From Bacillota bacterium (GTDB taxonomy: Bacteria; Bacillota; Sulfobacillia; Sulfobacillales; Sulfobacillaceae): a stretch of DNA of 52,407 nt. The notes under the pieces were generated by a model. It had not been told where the DNA came from. It searched no databases and saw only the letters and a list, made by a program, of their open reading frames with translations. Each line of letters begins with the position of its first letter. Position 1 is the stretch's first letter. This document shows positions 13,118-23,949 of the stretch, piece by piece. The stretch is from NCBI GenBank assembly GCA_021797515.1, contig JAJZZP010000186.1, positions 1-52,407 of the forward strand, read 5' to 3'. The translations under genes were made by a program, and so were the position numbers.

Positions 13118-13588
13118 ATGCCAAGGCGAGGATTGGTTGCACCTCGGGAAGTCACACCGGACACCGTATATCAAAGTCCGCTGGTTGCCCAGGTAATCAA
13201 CAAGGTGATGCAGCATGGCAAAAAGAGCTTGTCTGAACGTATCGTCTACAATGCACTGAATATAGTGGCCGAAAAGACCGGAAAAGATGCAATGGAAGTT
13301 TTTGAAGCAGCGTTAAAAAACGCGACGCCGCTATTGGAGGTGCGGCCGCGCCGCGTAGGTGGGGCCACATACCAAGTGCCTATGGAAGTGCGGGCCACTC
13401 GGCGCATCTCTTTGGCGGTACGCTGGATTGTCAATTATGCTCGGGCCAGAGGCGAACGCACTATGGAACAGCGCTTGGCGGCCGAATTGATCGACGCCTC
13501 ACAGGGTGCTGGGGGCGCTGTTAAGAAGCGGGATGAAACCCATCGAATGGCCGAATCTAACAAGGCGTTTGCGCATTACCGCTGGTAG
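13118..13588 (+). CDS. rpsG: 30S ribosomal protein S7
   Basis: S7 starts assembly of the 30S head and contacts the exit-site tRNA. The 156-residue product has the normal length and conserved stretches [19 protein letters not shown] at the start, [18 protein letters not shown] in the middle and [13 protein letters not shown] at the end. ATG 13118 follows TAGGAGGTAGAAG. It is the third gene of the str operon and ends 18 bases before fusA. Confidence 0.97.
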   Translation: MPRRGLVAPREVTPDTVYQSPLVAQVINKVMQHGKKSLSERIVYNALNIVAEKTGKDAMEVFEAALKNATPLLEVRPRRVGGATYQVPMEVRATRRISLAVRWIVNYARARGERTMEQRLAAELIDASQGAGGAVKKRDETHRMAESNKAFAHYRW

Positions 13589-13606
13589 AAGGGAGTTCCC
13601 TAGATT

Positions 13607-15682
13607 ATGGCTCGCTCGTTTTCGCTGGAAAGTACGCGCAATATCGGGATCATGGCACACATTGATGCCGGAAAGACCACCACTACCGAACGTATCTTGT
13701 TCTATACGGGGATTGTGCATAAGCTTGGAGAAGTGCACGAAGGCACCGCGACGATGGACTGGATGGTTCAGGAGCAGGAACGTGGCATCACTATTACGTC
13801 TGCTGCCACTACGGCACAATGGAAAGACCATCGCATTAATATTATCGACACGCCCGGCCACGTGGACTTCACGGTTGAAGTAGAACGCTCGTTACGCGTT
13901 CTAGACGGCGCAATCGCCGTTTTTGACGCGAAGGGTGGGGTGGAGCCGCAGTCGGAAACGGTATGGCGGCAGGCCGATAAATATGGAGTGCCGCGAATCG
14001 CGTACATTAACAAGATGGATATTGTTGGCGCAGACTTCGAAATGTGCGTCAATCAAATTCGCACGCGACTAGGCTCCAATCCGATCGCGATACAGTGGCC
14101 GGTGGGGGCAGAGGACACTTTTCGTGGCATCGTCGACCTGGTGCGGATGGAAGCCTACTTCTACACGGACGACTTAGGCACCCGTGGTGGGTACGAACCC
14201 ATTCCGGAAGAACTCCAAGATGTTTGCCAGGAAAGGCGTCAAATGTTGCTTGAGGCCTGTGCTGACCAAGACGACGCTCTGATGGAAAAGTACTTGGAAG
14301 GCGAGACCATTAGCACCGAAGAAGTTCGTCAGGCCTTGCGTAAGGGTACCTTAAGCAACTCATTGGTTCCGGTACTCTGCGGATCGTCCTACCGCAACAA
14401 GGGTGTACAGCCACTTTTGGACGCGGTGGTGGACTACTTGCCGTCTCCGCCCGATATCGGCGCGGTGCAGGGCCACAACCCTCTAGACGGTACTGAACTC
14501 ACCCGTCATGTGTCGGACGATGCTCCATTTTCTGCATTAGCGTTCAAGATTATGACAGATCCTTTTGTGGGCAAATTAGCGTTCTTTAGAGTGTACTCTG
14601 GGACCCTTAGCTCAGGTTCGTACGTATATAACGTCACCAAGGGACGCCGCGAACGGATTGGCCGAATTCTACAAATGCACGCCAACCATCGTGCCGAGAT
14701 TACCACAGTGTACACTGGAGACATTGCTGCAGCGGTGGGCTTGAAAGACACCACTACTGGGGATACCCTCGCGGATGAACAGGATCCCATTTTACTTGAA
14801 TCGATGATTTTTCCGGAACCGGTCATTTCGGTTGCGATTGAACCGAAAACTAAAGCTGACCAAGACAAGATGGGTATGGCTCTATCCAAGCTCGCAGAAG
14901 AAGATCCCACATTTCGCATGTTTACCGATCAAGAAACTGGACAAACCATCATTTCTGGGATGGGGGAACTGCACCTAGAAATTATCGTGGATCGACTGCT
15001 CCGGGAATTCAAAGTGCAAGCAAATGTGGGCAAGCCGCAAGTGGCTTACAAAGAGACTGTCCGCCGTGAGGTCGAAGCGGAGGGAAAATTCATCCGCCAA
15101 ACTGGTGGCCGTGGACAATACGGACACGTATGGATACGGGTGGCACCTTTAGAGCCCGGAAGTGGCTTTGAATTTGTGAACAAGATTGTGGGAGGGGTTG
15201 TCCCTCGCGAATATATTCCGGCGGTTGAGGCTGGAATTCGCGAGGCGTTGGACACCGGTGTTTTGGCCGGCTACCCGACCATAGATGTCCGTGCTACGCT
15301 GTTTGACGGGTCTTATCATGAAGTGGACTCCAGCGAAATGGCATTTAAAATAGCCGGATCCATGGGCTTTAAATCGGCGGCTCAAAAGGCCAATCCTGTA
15401 CTGTTGGAGCCAATCATGGCAGTAGAGGTCGTAGTTGCTGAGGAGTACATGGGCGACGTGATTGGCGACCTGAACAGCCGTCGCGGGCGTATCGAGGGAA
15501 TGGAACCTCGCGCTGGCGGAGTCCAAGTCATTCATGGGTTTGTGCCACTGGCCGAAATGTTTGGTTATGCCACGGACCTTCGCTCCCGAACACAAGGTCG
15601 GGGCACATATACGATGCAATTTGCTCACTACGAAGAAGCTCCGCGGCACGTCACTGAACAAGTCATCAAGTCGCGGAAGTAG
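13607..15682 (+). CDS. fusA: Elongation factor G
   Basis: EF-G is the GTPase that moves tRNAs and mRNA through the ribosome. The 691-residue product has the P-loop [13 protein letters not shown] near residue 18, [11 protein letters not shown] switch I, DTPGHVDF, and NKMD for guanine recognition. Domains II-V follow; domain IV has the [13 protein letters not shown] stretch. Only one fusA is visible here. ATG 13607 follows AAGGGAG. It lies between rpsG and tuf, as in most bacteria. Confidence 0.98.
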   Translation: MARSFSLESTRNIGIMAHIDAGKTTTTERILFYTGIVHKLGEVHEGTATMDWMVQEQERGITITSAATTAQWKDHRINIIDTPGHVDFTVEVERSLRVLDGAIAVFDAKGGVEPQSETVWRQADKYGVPRIAYINKMDIVGADFEMCVNQIRTRLGSNPIAIQWPVGAEDTFRGIVDLVRMEAYFYTDDLGTRGGYEPIPEELQDVCQERRQMLLEACADQDDALMEKYLEGETISTEEVRQALRKGTLSNSLVPVLCGSSYRNKGVQPLLDAVVDYLPSPPDIGAVQGHNPLDGTELTRHVSDDAPFSALAFKIMTDPFVGKLAFFRVYSGTLSSGSYVYNVTKGRRERIGRILQMHANHRAEITTVYTGDIAAAVGLKDTTTGDTLADEQDPILLESMIFPEPVISVAIEPKTKADQDKMGMALSKLAEEDPTFRMFTDQETGQTIISGMGELHLEIIVDRLLREFKVQANVGKPQVAYKETVRREVEAEGKFIRQTGGRGQYGHVWIRVAPLEPGSGFEFVNKIVGGVVPREYIPAVEAGIREALDTGVLAGYPTIDVRATLFDGSYHEVDSSEMAFKIAGSMGFKSAAQKANPVLLEPIMAVEVVVAEEYMGDVIGDLNSRRGRIEGMEPRAGGVQVIHGFVPLAEMFGYATDLRSRTQGRGTYTMQFAHYEEAPRHVTEQVIKSRK

Positions 15683-15721
15683 AGCAAATATCCGAAAAAC
15701 TCAAGGGAGGATTCATTCGCA

Positions 15722-16924
15722 ATGGCTAAGAAGAAGTATGAGCGCACCAAGCCCCACATTAACGTGGGAACTATCGGTCACGTGGACCACGGCAAAACGA
15801 CATTGACGGCAGCGATTACGCGCGTGCTAGCGACCCAGGGCAAAGCCGAATTTACCGCCTATGACCAAATCGACAGGGCCCCCGAAGAGCGAGAGCGAGG
15901 GATTACCATCGCCACGGCCCACGTAGAGTACGAAACCGACAAGCGTCACTATGCCCACGTGGACTGCCCCGGACACGCGGACTACGTGAAAAACATGATT
16001 ACCGGAGCCGCACAGATGGATGGCGCCATTTTAGTGGTGTCAGCCGCTGACGGACCGATGCCCCAGACACGCGAACACATTTTGCTCGCCCGTCAGGTTG
16101 GTGTGCCGAACATCGTTGTGTTCTTAAACAAGGCCGACATGGTGGATGACCCTGAATTGATGGAACTCGTGGAAATTGAAGTACGGGAACTGCTGTCCAT
16201 GTACGAGTTTCCTGGCGATGACATCCCGGTAGTCGCTGGCTCCGCTTTAAAGGCCTTGGAATGCGGCTGCGGCAAGCGCGATTGCCAATGGTGCGGCAAA
16301 ATTTGGGAATTAATGGACGCCGTCGACGAATACATTCCGACTCCGGAACGTGACACGGAAAAACCCTTTTTGATGCCGGTTGAGGACACCCACTCGATCA
16401 CTGGACGTGGCACCGTGGTTACCGGTCGTGTGGAGCGCGGTACCATCAAAGTTGGGGAAGAGATTGAAATTGTGGGATTGGTGGAAAAAGCTAAGAAGTC
16501 CGTCGTCACCGGTGTTGAAATGTTTCGTAAGACACTGGACCAGGCGGTTGCCGGAGACAACATTGGTTGCCTCTTGCGGGGGGTAGACAAAGAAGAAGTG
16601 GAGCGCGGTCAGGTATTGGCAAAGCCGGGCAGCATTCATCCTCACACTAAATACAAGGCTGAGGTCTATGTATTGTCTAAAGAAGAGGGTGGCCGCCACA
16701 CCCCGTTTTTTAACGGCTACCGCCCACAGTTCTACTTCCGAACCACTGATGTCACCGGTGTTGTCAATCTCCCCGAAGGTGTCGAGATGGTAATGCCGGG
16801 TGACAACATCCAAATGGAGGTGGAGTTGATCGCTCCAATCGCCATGGAAGAGGGTCTCCGTTTTGCCATTCGAGAGGGTGGACGGACCGTGGGCGCCGGC
16901 GTCGTGACGGCAATATTGGCGTGA
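15722..16924 (+). CDS. tuf: Elongation factor Tu with a cysteine-rich insert
   Basis: EF-Tu carries aminoacyl-tRNA to the ribosome as a GTP complex. The 400-residue product has [17 protein letters not shown] and NKADMVDD for nucleotide binding, and a full beta-barrel C-terminus ending GVVTAILA. An insert at residues 181-191 holds Cys181, Cys183, Cys188 and Cys191 (CxCx4CxxC), just before [16 protein letters not shown]. The spacing could bind a metal; this is inference. Similar inserts occur in some clostridia-like lineages, from memory. ATG 15722 follows AAGGGAGG. Confidence 0.97.
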   Translation: MAKKKYERTKPHINVGTIGHVDHGKTTLTAAITRVLATQGKAEFTAYDQIDRAPEERERGITIATAHVEYETDKRHYAHVDCPGHADYVKNMITGAAQMDGAILVVSAADGPMPQTREHILLARQVGVPNIVVFLNKADMVDDPELMELVEIEVRELLSMYEFPGDDIPVVAGSALKALECGCGKRDCQWCGKIWELMDAVDEYIPTPERDTEKPFLMPVEDTHSITGRGTVVTGRVERGTIKVGEEIEIVGLVEKAKKSVVTGVEMFRKTLDQAVAGDNIGCLLRGVDKEEVERGQVLAKPGSIHPHTKYKAEVYVLSKEEGGRHTPFFNGYRPQFYFRTTDVTGVVNLPEGVEMVMPGDNIQMEVELIAPIAMEEGLRFAIREGGRTVGAGVVTAILA

Positions 16925-16940
16925 AGCAACGAGGGGGAAA

Positions 16941-17255
16941 ATGACGGTGGCCCAGCAAAAGATACGGATTCGGCTCAAGGCCTTTGATCACGAGGTGCTT
17001 GACCAATCGGCGGTTCGGATCGTCGAGACAGCGCGGCGCAATGGCGCCGCCGTCTCGGGACCGGTGCCCTTGCCGACCGAGAAGACAATCTACACCATAT
17101 TGACCGCGCCCAACGGCGAGAAGGATATCCGAGAGCAATTCGAGCGCCGAATTCATAAGCGTTTGATTGACATCATGGATCCCAGTCAAAAGACGGTGAA
17201 TGCATTAATGCGTCTGGACCTTCCGGCCGGGGTGGACATCGAGATTAAGCTGTAG
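16941..17255 (+). CDS. rpsJ: 30S ribosomal protein S10
   Basis: S10 is a head protein of the 30S subunit and also NusE, the transcription antitermination partner of NusB. The 104-residue product has [17 protein letters not shown] at the start and [12 protein letters not shown] in the C-terminal half, close to the family's 102 residues. ATG 16941 follows GAGGGGG. It comes 16 bases after tuf with no visible terminator, so the S10 operon seems to continue the str operon. Confidence 0.97.
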   Translation: MTVAQQKIRIRLKAFDHEVLDQSAVRIVETARRNGAAVSGPVPLPTEKTIYTILTAPNGEKDIREQFERRIHKRLIDIMDPSQKTVNALMRLDLPAGVDIEIKL

Positions 17256-17268
17256 GCGGGAGGATGTT

Positions 17269-17919
17269 ATGAAGGGATTTATTGGCACCAAGGTCGGGAT
17301 GACTCAAGTGTTCGACGAAACCGGCCGCGCGATTCCCGTGACCGTGATTCATGCGGAACCGAATACGGTGGTGAGGTTGAGGACCCCAGAAAAAGACGGG
17401 TACGAGGCAGTTCAGCTTGGAGTGGGCGCGGTTCGGCCTCACAAAATGACCCAGCCGTTACGCAAGGATTTTGAGAAGCGCGGGATTACGCCCGTGAAAT
17501 TTCTCCGCGAATTTCGGTTGTCCGGTGCCAGCGAACTGGTGCCGGGATCAATGCACCGAATTGAGGATGCGTTTAGCGCAGGCGATCTGGTTGATGTTAC
17601 CGGAACCAGCAAAGGAAAAGGGTTTGCGGGTGTGATTAAGCGCTGGGGCTTTCACCGCGGGCCGATGAGCCACGGCTCGAAGTATCACCGCAGAGTAGGA
17701 TCTCTTGGTTCTCGGACCTCGGGCGGCGGCGGACGGGTCCACCCGGGACGCAAATTGCCAGGGCATAAAGGTCATAGCCGAGTGACTGTGCTGAAGTTGA
17801 ACGTGGTAAGAGTGGACAGCGACAGAAACTTGTTGTTGGTACGAGGCGCGGTTCCTGGTCCAAAGGGTTCCTTGGTCCTGATTAGAGAATCGGTGCGCAA
17901 CCGGAAAGGGGCGAAGTAG
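17269..17919 (+). CDS. rplC: 50S ribosomal protein L3
   Basis: L3 is an early-assembly large-subunit protein whose long loop approaches the peptidyl transferase centre. The 216-residue product starts MKGFIGTKVGMTQVFDETG and has the central SKGKGFAGVIKRWGFHRG and the loop with HRRVGSLGSRTSGGGRV-like sequence, all typical. ATG 17269 follows CGGGAGGATGTT. It ends one base before rplD, suggesting translational coupling. Confidence 0.97.
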   Translation: MKGFIGTKVGMTQVFDETGRAIPVTVIHAEPNTVVRLRTPEKDGYEAVQLGVGAVRPHKMTQPLRKDFEKRGITPVKFLREFRLSGASELVPGSMHRIEDAFSAGDLVDVTGTSKGKGFAGVIKRWGFHRGPMSHGSKYHRRVGSLGSRTSGGGGRVHPGRKLPGHKGHSRVTVLKLNVVRVDSDRNLLLVRGAVPGPKGSLVLIRESVRNRKGAK

Positions 17920-17920
17920 A

Positions 17921-18547
17921 GTGCCAACAGTGAATGTTTATGACCGCGAGGGTCAAGTAGTAGGCGAACTCGAACTGTCTAACCAGGTCTTCGCGGCCCC
18001 GGTCAACCTTTCCTTGCTGCATCAAGCGGTGGTGGCTCACGAGGCCAATCAGCGTTCGGGGCGCGCCAGCACCAAGACACGCGCTAATGTTCGTGGTGGC
18101 GGTCGCAAGCCTTGGCGGCAAAAGGGCACAGGACGTGCGAGGGCAGGCAGTACGCGGGCGCCCCATTGGCGGCACGGTGGTGTGGTATTCGGCCCGCACC
18201 CTAGGGATTTTAGTCTGAATTTCCCGCGGAAAATGCGTCAAGCCGCATTGCGTCAGGCTTTGAGCGCCAAACTAGCAGACAACGAGTTGATGGTACTCGA
18301 CACGTTGGCTTTGCCCGAAGTGAAAACACGGCAGGTTGTCGATTTGGTTCAAAAACTGGATTTAGGCACCAATGTGTTGTTTGTCACTGCGGTACCGGAA
18401 TCGACATTGAAGTTGTCGGCACGCAACTTTAAAGACATCAAGGCCACCACCGCGCAAAGTTTGAATGTCTATAGTTTACTGAAATATCACCGTGTGGTAT
18501 TTGACCAAAGCGCGGTGAAAGCAGTGGAAGAGGTGTTTGGCCGATGA
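17921..18547 (+). CDS. rplD: 50S ribosomal protein L4
   Basis: L4 lines the peptide exit tunnel; in some bacteria it also represses the S10 operon. The 208-residue product has the tunnel-loop signature [20 protein letters not shown] around residues 51-70, then [13 protein letters not shown]. The start is GTG 17921, one base after the rplC stop, with AAAGGGGCG before it. It overlaps rplW by four bases (ATGA). Confidence 0.96.
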   Translation: MPTVNVYDREGQVVGELELSNQVFAAPVNLSLLHQAVVAHEANQRSGRASTKTRANVRGGGRKPWRQKGTGRARAGSTRAPHWRHGGVVFGPHPRDFSLNFPRKMRQAALRQALSAKLADNELMVLDTLALPEVKTRQVVDLVQKLDLGTNVLFVTAVPESTLKLSARNFKDIKATTAQSLNVYSLLKYHRVVFDQSAVKAVEEVFGR

Positions 18548-18831
18548 AGAGCGCTTACGACATCATTCTTCGCCCCATCGTTACGGAAGCCAGTACTGAC
18601 GCCATGGTGCTGAACAAATATACCTTCGAAGTAGCGCGTGGCGCCAATAAAATTGAGATTCGTAATGCGGTCGAAGAAATATTTAAGGTACGGGTAGTGA
18701 AAGTGAATACACTGTGGCGTCGCGGCAAAAAGAAGCGGCGTGGACAGTCGGTGGGATACACTCCAGATCGAAAAAAAGCGATCGTGACCTTGGCTCCCGG
18801 CGACAGTATCGAGATATTTGAAGGAGTCTGA
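18544..18831 (+). CDS. rplW: 50S ribosomal protein L23
   Basis: L23 sits at the tunnel exit and is the docking site for trigger factor and the signal recognition particle. The 95-residue product has [12 protein letters not shown] near the start, [20 protein letters not shown] in the middle and a basic loop [21 protein letters not shown] 18544 overlaps the rplD stop by four bases. Length is normal. rplB follows after 20 bases. Confidence 0.96.
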   Translation: MKSAYDIILRPIVTEASTDAMVLNKYTFEVARGANKIEIRNAVEEIFKVRVVKVNTLWRRGKKKRRGQSVGYTPDRKKAIVTLAPGDSIEIFEGV

Positions 18832-18851
18832 TTCTAGGAGGTGGGATCGCA

Positions 18852-19679
18852 ATGCCCGTTCGTAAACTGAAGCCGACCTCCCCCGGAGTCCGGCAAATGA
18901 CGATTTCGACATTTGAAGAAATCACCAAGACCAAGCCAGAAAAATCGCTGACCGAGGGCCGCCACCGCAAAGCAGGCCGCAACGCATCTGGACGGATTAC
19001 CGTCCGCCACCGGGGCGGGGGCACCAAGCGGAACTACCGGATCATTGATTTTCGCCGTACCAAAGAAGGCGTACCGGCTAACGTTGTGGCTATCGAGTAT
19101 GACCCGTTCCGTACTAGCCGGATCGCTTTAATTGAATACGAAGATGGTGAAAAGGCCTACATTATTGCACCTTTGGGGCTCAAGCCAGGTGACACCGTAA
19201 TGGCAGGGCCAGGCGCCGATATTAAACCCGGTAATGCTTTGGCGTTGCAGGATATACCGGTGGGCACCGTCGTGCACAATGTGGAGCTAAAACCAGGCCG
19301 GGGAGCACAGTTGGCGCGTTCGGCCGGAACTTCCGCGCAATTGATGGCCAAAGAGGGCAAATATGCATTGCTACGGTTGCCGTCTGGAGAACTGCGCCGC
19401 GTTCCAGTTCAGGGAAAAGCCACCGTAGGCCAAGTGGGCAACGCCGAGCACGAAAACATCAACATCGGCAAGGCCGGACGCAATCGTTGGCTCGGCAAAC
19501 GACCTACCGTTCGTGGGGTCGTAATGAACCCGGTCGACCACCCGCACGGTGGTGGTGAGGGAAAGTCGCCCATTGGGCGAAAGCACCCTGTGACACCGTG
19601 GGGAAAGCCTGCCTTGGGAAAGAAGACGCGCAAGAAGCATAAATCGTCGGACCGTCTAATTGTGCGCCGACGTAAGTAG
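18852..19679 (+). CDS. rplB: 50S ribosomal protein L2
   Basis: L2 is a core large-subunit protein near the peptidyl transferase centre and at the subunit bridge. The 275-residue product has [19 protein letters not shown] near residue 45 and the highly conserved [18 protein letters not shown] stretch close to the C-terminus, including the key histidine. ATG 18852 follows TAGGAGGTGGG. Its length is normal and it is followed by rpsS 11 bases on. Confidence 0.98.
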   Translation: MPVRKLKPTSPGVRQMTISTFEEITKTKPEKSLTEGRHRKAGRNASGRITVRHRGGGTKRNYRIIDFRRTKEGVPANVVAIEYDPFRTSRIALIEYEDGEKAYIIAPLGLKPGDTVMAGPGADIKPGNALALQDIPVGTVVHNVELKPGRGAQLARSAGTSAQLMAKEGKYALLRLPSGELRRVPVQGKATVGQVGNAEHENINIGKAGRNRWLGKRPTVRGVVMNPVDHPHGGGEGKSPIGRKHPVTPWGKPALGKKTRKKHKSSDRLIVRRRK

Positions 19680-19690
19680 GGAGGGATAGC

Positions 19691-19975
19691 ATGAGCCGGT
19701 CAATCAAGAAGGGGCCATATGTGGACGCGGGCCTGGCGAAGAAGGTGGCAGCCCAGAATACCAAAGGGGAAAAACGGGTCATTAAAACCTGGGCCCGGGC
19801 ATCAACCATTGTCCCGGATATGGTGGGTCATACCTTTGCCATTCACGATGGTCGACGGCATGTCCCCGTTTACGTCACCGAGGAAATGGTGGGCCATAAA
19901 TTGGGCGAGTTTGCTCCCACCCGTACTTTCAAGGGGCACGGAGACAAGACTGAACGTTCCAGTGGACTTAAGTAA
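19691..19975 (+). CDS. rpsS: 30S ribosomal protein S19
   Basis: S19 lies in the 30S head and contacts S13 and the A-site side. The 94-residue product starts [19 protein letters not shown] and has the conserved [20 protein letters not shown] and [16 protein letters not shown] stretches. ATG 19691 follows AGGGAGGGA. The gene order rplB-rpsS-rplV-rpsC is standard. Confidence 0.97.
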   Translation: MSRSIKKGPYVDAGLAKKVAAQNTKGEKRVIKTWARASTIVPDMVGHTFAIHDGRRHVPVYVTEEMVGHKLGEFAPTRTFKGHGDKTERSSGLK

Positions 19976-20001
19976 CGGTGGCGAAGGAGGGCAATGGAGC
20001 C

Positions 20002-20367
20002 GTGGAAATTGAAAGAGACGAATCACCCGAGGCCCGAGCGTATGTTCGCAACGTACGCATTGCGCCGCAAAAAGTGCGCGTAGTGGTGGATTTGGTGCGC
20101 GGCAAGAATATTCGGGATGCACTGGCGATTTTGAATCACACTCCGAAGCGGGCATCGTTGGTCGTGACCAAACTCATCAAGAGCGCTGCCGCCAATGCGG
20201 AACACAATCACGACCTGGACTCGCGGGACCTGTATGTTCATGCTATTTGGGTTGATGGCGGACCGACATTAAAGCGGATTCACCCCCGCAGTCGAGGACA
20301 GGCGTTTCCGATTTTGAAACGATCGAGCCATATTTCCGTGGTATTGCGACCGCGGCATCGCGGATAA
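20002..20367 (+). CDS. rplV: 50S ribosomal protein L22
   Basis: L22 lines the narrow part of the exit tunnel and is a macrolide-resistance site. The product has the conserved [20 protein letters not shown] start region and the C-terminal [16 protein letters not shown] loop. I prefer GTG 20002 (121 residues) because GAAGGAGG at 19983-19990 lies 11 bases before it. A GTG at 19978, only two bases after rpsS, would add eight residues but has no ribosome site of its own. Confidence 0.94.
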   Translation: MEIERDESPEARAYVRNVRIAPQKVRVVVDLVRGKNIRDALAILNHTPKRASLVVTKLIKSAAANAEHNHDLDSRDLYVHAIWVDGGPTLKRIHPRSRGQAFPILKRSSHISVVLRPRHRG

Positions 20368-20377
20368 GGGGGACATT

Positions 20378-21061
20378 ATGGGTCAAAAGATACATCCCAA
20401 GGGACTACGCTTAGGCATTGTCAAAGACTGGGATTCTCGGTGGTACGGAACTCGCAAGACCACTCCGGAATTACTGGGCGAAGACTTTAAATTGCGGAAG
20501 TTTATTAAAAAACGTCATTACAATGCGGGCATTGCGCGGATCGAAATCGAGCGAGGAACCTCGAGCAAACTCAAGGTGACGGTTCATACTGGGAAACCCG
20601 GAATGGTTATCGGCAAGGGTGGAGTCGGGGTCGATGCACTTCGCAAGGATTTGGAGCGCTTGACTAAGGCGAAGCAGGTCAGCCTCGACATCAAAGAGGT
20701 CAAGAATCCCGAGGCTGACGGGCAACTGGTTGCCGAGTCAGTTGCCTCCCAACTCGAGAAGCGCATTGCCTTTAAACGCGCCATGAAACAAGCTGTGATG
20801 CGCGCGATGCGGCAAGGTGCCAAGGGAATTAAGGTGATGGTCAGCGGGCGACTTGGCGGTGCCGAAATCGCACGGCGGGAGTGGACTTGGGAAGGTTCGA
20901 TTCCACTTCATACCTTGCGTGCCGATATTGATTACGGGTTTGCTGAGGCTCACACTACCTATGGAGTTATTGGCGTTAAGGTATGGATTTATAAAGGCCA
21001 GGTGCTGCCCGGCCCCAAGCGTCGGCCCGGTGCGGCCGCGAGCACCGAAGGAGGGCACTAG
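20378..21061 (+). CDS. rpsC: 30S ribosomal protein S3
   Basis: S3 forms part of the mRNA entry channel with helicase activity. The 227-residue product starts [20 protein letters not shown] and contains a KH domain with [20 protein letters not shown] around residues 68-87; the C-terminal domain has [17 protein letters not shown] and [17 protein letters not shown] 20378 follows AAGGGGGA. Length and order are normal; the gene ends two bases before rplP. Confidence 0.97.
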   Translation: MGQKIHPKGLRLGIVKDWDSRWYGTRKTTPELLGEDFKLRKFIKKRHYNAGIARIEIERGTSSKLKVTVHTGKPGMVIGKGGVGVDALRKDLERLTKAKQVSLDIKEVKNPEADGQLVAESVASQLEKRIAFKRAMKQAVMRAMRQGAKGIKVMVSGRLGGAEIARREWTWEGSIPLHTLRADIDYGFAEAHTTYGVIGVKVWIYKGQVLPGPKRRPGAAASTEGGH

Positions 21062-21063
21062 CC

Positions 21064-21498
21064 ATGTTGCAACCCAAACGCACTAAGTACCGGAAGATGC
21101 ACCGTGGGCGCATGAAGGGCACTGCACACCGCGGAAACAAGGTTACGTTCGGCGAGTACGGGCTGCAGGCGCTTGAGCCGGCTTGGATTACGGATCGGCA
21201 AATTGAGGCGGCGCGTGTCGCGCTTACGCGGTACATTCGACGCGGCGGCAAAGTCTGGATAACTATTTTTCCCGACAAACCGATTACCAAAAAACCCGCG
21301 GAAACCCGGATGGGCAGCGGTAAAGGCAATGTGGAATTTTGGGTTGCGGTAGTCAAACCGCAGCGTATCATGTTTGAACTGGCAGGCGTTCCCGAAGAGG
21401 TGGCTAAAGAAGCCTTACGGAGGGCGGCGCACAAACTGCCTATCCACACGCGGTTTGTGCGCCGCGAAGAGTCAGGAGAGAATGCGCATGAAGCCTAA
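21064..21498 (+). CDS. rplP: 50S ribosomal protein L16
   Basis: L16 helps place the A-site tRNA in the large subunit. The 144-residue product starts [19 protein letters not shown] and has GDGKG-type conserved sequence as [18 protein letters not shown], then [20 protein letters not shown] 21064 follows AAGGAGGGCACTAGCC. The rpmC gene starts within its last codons, an 11-base overlap. Confidence 0.97.
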   Translation: MLQPKRTKYRKMHRGRMKGTAHRGNKVTFGEYGLQALEPAWITDRQIEAARVALTRYIRRGGKVWITIFPDKPITKKPAETRMGSGKGNVEFWVAVVKPQRIMFELAGVPEEVAKEALRRAAHKLPIHTRFVRREESGENAHEA

Positions 21499-21691
21499 GC
21501 AAATACGGGATTTAACCCAGGATGAGTTGCAAGACCGGCTGAAGGGGCTGAAACAGGAATTGTTTCGGCTGCGATTTCAGCTTGCCACTTCCCAACTGGA
21601 AAATCCGATGCGGATTCGCCAAGTGAAAAAGGACATCGCGCGGCTGCATACCATCATGACGGAGCGGGATCGCAGCGGGGATGGGAAGTAG
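21488..21691 (+). CDS. rpmC: 50S ribosomal protein L29
   Basis: L29 lies beside L23 at the tunnel exit. The 67-residue product starts [18 protein letters not shown] and has the helix-loop-helix pattern with [21 protein letters not shown] chose ATG 21488 because AGGAG at 21474-21478 is nine bases upstream; ATG 21482 is too close to that site, and the in-frame reading from 21374 only shadows rplP. It overlaps rplP by 11 bases, suggesting coupled translation. Confidence 0.93.
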   Translation: MKPKQIRDLTQDELQDRLKGLKQELFRLRFQLATSQLENPMRIRQVKKDIARLHTIMTERDRSGDGK

Positions 21692-21702
21692 GGAGGATGG
21701 TT

Positions 21703-21972
21703 ATGGAGGCTAAGGTTGAGAAATCAAAACGCAAGCTCCGAGAAGGCACTGTAGTGAGCGACAAGATGCAAAAAACCGTGGTGGTCGCGGTTGAAACGTT
21801 GGTGCCGCATCCGGTATATGGCCGTACTATGCGGCGGACTAAGCGGTATAAGGCCCATGATGAAGAAAACGAATGTCGGACCGGTGATCGGGTGCGGATT
21901 GAAGAGACCCGCCCGCTATCAAAAGAGAAGCGGTGGCGTGTGGTAGAGATTTTGCACAAGGCCGAGAACTAG
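21703..21972 (+). CDS. rpsQ: 30S ribosomal protein S17
   Basis: S17 is a primary 16S rRNA-binding protein of the OB-fold type. The 89-residue product has [19 protein letters not shown] and the conserved [19 protein letters not shown] stretch, then [24 protein letters not shown] at 21691-21696 favours ATG 21703 over ATG 21697, which abuts that site. Its ribosome site overlaps the rpmC stop. Confidence 0.96.
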   Translation: MEAKVEKSKRKLREGTVVSDKMQKTVVVAVETLVPHPVYGRTMRRTKRYKAHDEENECRTGDRVRIEETRPLSKEKRWRVVEILHKAEN

Positions 21973-22006
21973 TCGCAGACCAGAATCGCTAGAAAGAGGG
22001 AGAATA

Positions 22007-22378
22007 ATGATTCAACCGCAGACAAGGCTTGCGGTCGCCGACAATACCGGCGCCAAAGAGCTGATGTGCATACGGGTTTTGGGCGGCTCCTTTCGGCGCT
22101 ATGGCAATATTGGAGACGTGATTGTAGCCTCCGTCAAGGCTTCTGCTCCCGGAGGTATGGTCAAAAAAGGTGATGTGGTCAAAGCAGTGATTGTTCGCAC
22201 CAAAACCGGGAAGCGGCGGTCCGATGGTTCTTATATCAAATTTGATGAAAATGCCGCAGTGATTTTGCGGGGTGAGGAAAAAGAGCCGCGGGGCACCCGG
22301 ATTTTTGGGCCGGTGGCTCGTGAACTGCGCGAGCGGGAGTTTATGAAAATTATTTCATTAGCCCCGGAAGTATTGTAA
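22007..22378 (+). CDS. rplN: 50S ribosomal protein L14
   Basis: L14 is at the subunit interface of the 50S particle. The 123-residue product starts [19 protein letters not shown] and shows [31 protein letters not shown] and [14 protein letters not shown], all characteristic. ATG 22007 follows AAGAGGGAGAATA. The order rpsQ-rplN-rplX-rplE is standard. Confidence 0.97.
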   Translation: MIQPQTRLAVADNTGAKELMCIRVLGGSFRRYGNIGDVIVASVKASAPGGMVKKGDVVKAVIVRTKTGKRRSDGSYIKFDENAAVILRGEEKEPRGTRIFGPVARELREREFMKIISLAPEVL

Positions 22379-22420
22379 TCCTTGATGACGTCAGATTCGA
22401 CCCAGGAAGGAGGTGTGGCG

Positions 22421-22732
22421 ATGAACGTAAGAAAAGGCGATTTGGTCAAAGTGATTGCTGGGCGCGACAAAGGCAAGGAAGGCCGTATTGTGCGGTCGGT
22501 TCCCAAAGAGGAACGTGTCGTGGTAGAAAAGGTCAATTTGGTCAAACGGCACCAAAAACCCACACCGGACTTAGCGCAAGGCGGCATTATTACCAAGGAG
22601 GCACCAATTCACGTATCCAATGTCATGTTGGTTTGTCCCTCCTGTAAAAAGGCGACCCGTGTGGCCCATAAATTTTTGGATAATGGAAAGAAAGTGCGCG
22701 CGTGCAAAAAGTGTGGCGCATCGATCGAGTGA
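22421..22732 (+). CDS. rplX: 50S ribosomal protein L24
   Basis: L24 is an assembly-initiating large-subunit protein. The 103-residue product has a KOW motif ([19 protein letters not shown]) and a C-terminal CxxC...CxxC pair ([13 protein letters not shown], then [10 protein letters not shown]), a potential zinc ribbon. I chose ATG 22421 because the strong AAGGAGGTG at 22407-22415 precedes it; an in-frame start at 22382 would place that site inside the gene. Confidence 0.95.
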   Translation: MNVRKGDLVKVIAGRDKGKEGRIVRSVPKEERVVVEKVNLVKRHQKPTPDLAQGGIITKEAPIHVSNVMLVCPSCKKATRVAHKFLDNGKKVRACKKCGASIE

Positions 22733-22756
22733 TACCAAGGAGAACAGGGGGACACC

Positions 22757-23329
22757 ATGGCTATTGAGTCGGCGCTCAAAGAGCGGTACGACAAGGAAAT
22801 TGTACCGGCCTTAATGGAGCGGTTTAAATACAAAAACCCCATGCAAGTACCCAAGATGGTTAAAGTGGTGGTCAACATGGGTGTTGGGGATGCCGTTGGC
22901 AACCCTAAGTTACTGGATGCAGCGGTAAACGACTTGGCGGCAATTACGGGACAGAAACCTCTTGTGACCCGTGCCAAAAAATCGATCGCGTCCTTTAAGG
23001 TGCGGGAAGGCATGCCGATTGGCGCTAAGGTTACGCTTCGCGGTCAGCGGATGTACGATTTCATCGAAAAATTGTTCTACATGGCGCTGCCTCGGGTGCG
23101 AGACTTTAGAGGATTGTCCACCAAGGGATTTGACGGGCGTGGCGGATATACCCTAGGCGTTAAGGAACAAATTATCTTTCCTGAAGTGGATTATGACAAG
23201 GTGGAAAAATTGCGAGGAATGGACATTACCATTGTCACCAGCGCCACTACCGATGAAGAAGCCAAGTTGCTTCTGACAATGCTCGGGATGCCGTTTACGC
23301 CGCAAAAAGAGGAGGTGCGCCATGGCTAA
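22757..23329 (+). CDS. rplE: 50S ribosomal protein L5
   Basis: L5 binds 5S rRNA and touches the P-site tRNA. The 190-residue product has [20 protein letters not shown] at the start, the conserved [17 protein letters not shown] stretch, and [19 protein letters not shown]. The length is slightly over the common 179. ATG 22757 follows AAGGAGAACAGGGGG. The last eight bases overlap rpsN. Confidence 0.97.
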   Translation: MAIESALKERYDKEIVPALMERFKYKNPMQVPKMVKVVVNMGVGDAVGNPKLLDAAVNDLAAITGQKPLVTRAKKSIASFKVREGMPIGAKVTLRGQRMYDFIEKLFYMALPRVRDFRGLSTKGFDGRGGYTLGVKEQIIFPEVDYDKVEKLRGMDITIVTSATTDEEAKLLLTMLGMPFTPQKEEVRHG

Positions 23330-23507
23330 GAAATCGTTGATTGCTAAAGCGAAGCGGACCCCGAAATATAAAGTGCGCAAGTATAGCCGTTGCCAGCTCT
23401 GTGGGCGACCCCACGCCTATATTCGCGATTTCGGGTTGTGTCGGTTGTGCTTCCGGCAGCTAGCGCATCAAGGAGAAATACCTGGCGTGCGCAAGGCTAG
23501 TTGGTAA
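23322..23507 (+). CDS. rpsN: 30S ribosomal protein S14, type Z
   Basis: S14 is in the 30S head. At 61 residues this is the short zinc-binding type, with [10 protein letters not shown] and [12 protein letters not shown] supplying four cysteines. It starts [19 protein letters not shown] and ends VRKASW, as usual. ATG 23322 follows AGAGGAGGTGCGCC, which lies inside rplE; the two genes overlap by eight bases. Confidence 0.97.
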   Translation: MAKKSLIAKAKRTPKYKVRKYSRCQLCGRPHAYIRDFGLCRLCFRQLAHQGEIPGVRKASW

Positions 23508-23527
23508 TTGGGGAGAGGAGGATGGCA

Positions 23528-23920
23528 GTGACAGATCCAATTGCGGACATGTTGACCCGTATTCGTAATGCCAATACGGTGTATCGGGATTTTGTAGACA
23601 TTCCGGTATCGAGAATGAAACGCGCCCTAGCCGCGATTCTCAAACAGGAAGGCTTTATACGGGATTATGAGCTGGTGGAGGACGGCAAGCGTGGCATGTT
23701 GCGGTTATACTTGAAATATGGGCCAAATCGGGAGCGGGTTATCAGCGGCCTGAAGCGGATTAGCAGACCAGGGCTTAGGGTTTATGCGGGGCACGAGGAA
23801 TTGCCGCGGGTCTTGGGCGGGCTAGGAATTGCGGTCCTCTCTACGTCAAAAGGCATTATGACGGAAAAACAGGCTCGGGAAACCCGAGTGGGTGGCGAAG
23901 TTCTATGTTATGTGTGGTAG
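23528..23920 (+). CDS. rpsH: 30S ribosomal protein S8
   Basis: S8 is a primary binder of the 16S central domain; in some bacteria it represses the spc operon. The 130-residue product starts [16 protein letters not shown] and has [15 protein letters not shown] and [13 protein letters not shown], typical of the family. I chose GTG 23528 because GAGAGGAGG at 23513-23521 ends six bases before it. ATG 23522 directly abuts the site, and a longer in-frame reading reaches into rpsN. Confidence 0.95.
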   Translation: MTDPIADMLTRIRNANTVYRDFVDIPVSRMKRALAAILKQEGFIRDYELVEDGKRGMLRLYLKYGPNRERVISGLKRISRPGLRVYAGHEELPRVLGGLGIAVLSTSKGIMTEKQARETRVGGEVLCYVW

Positions 23921-23949
23921 GCGGCTAGACTCGGGCAAGGAGGAGAACG

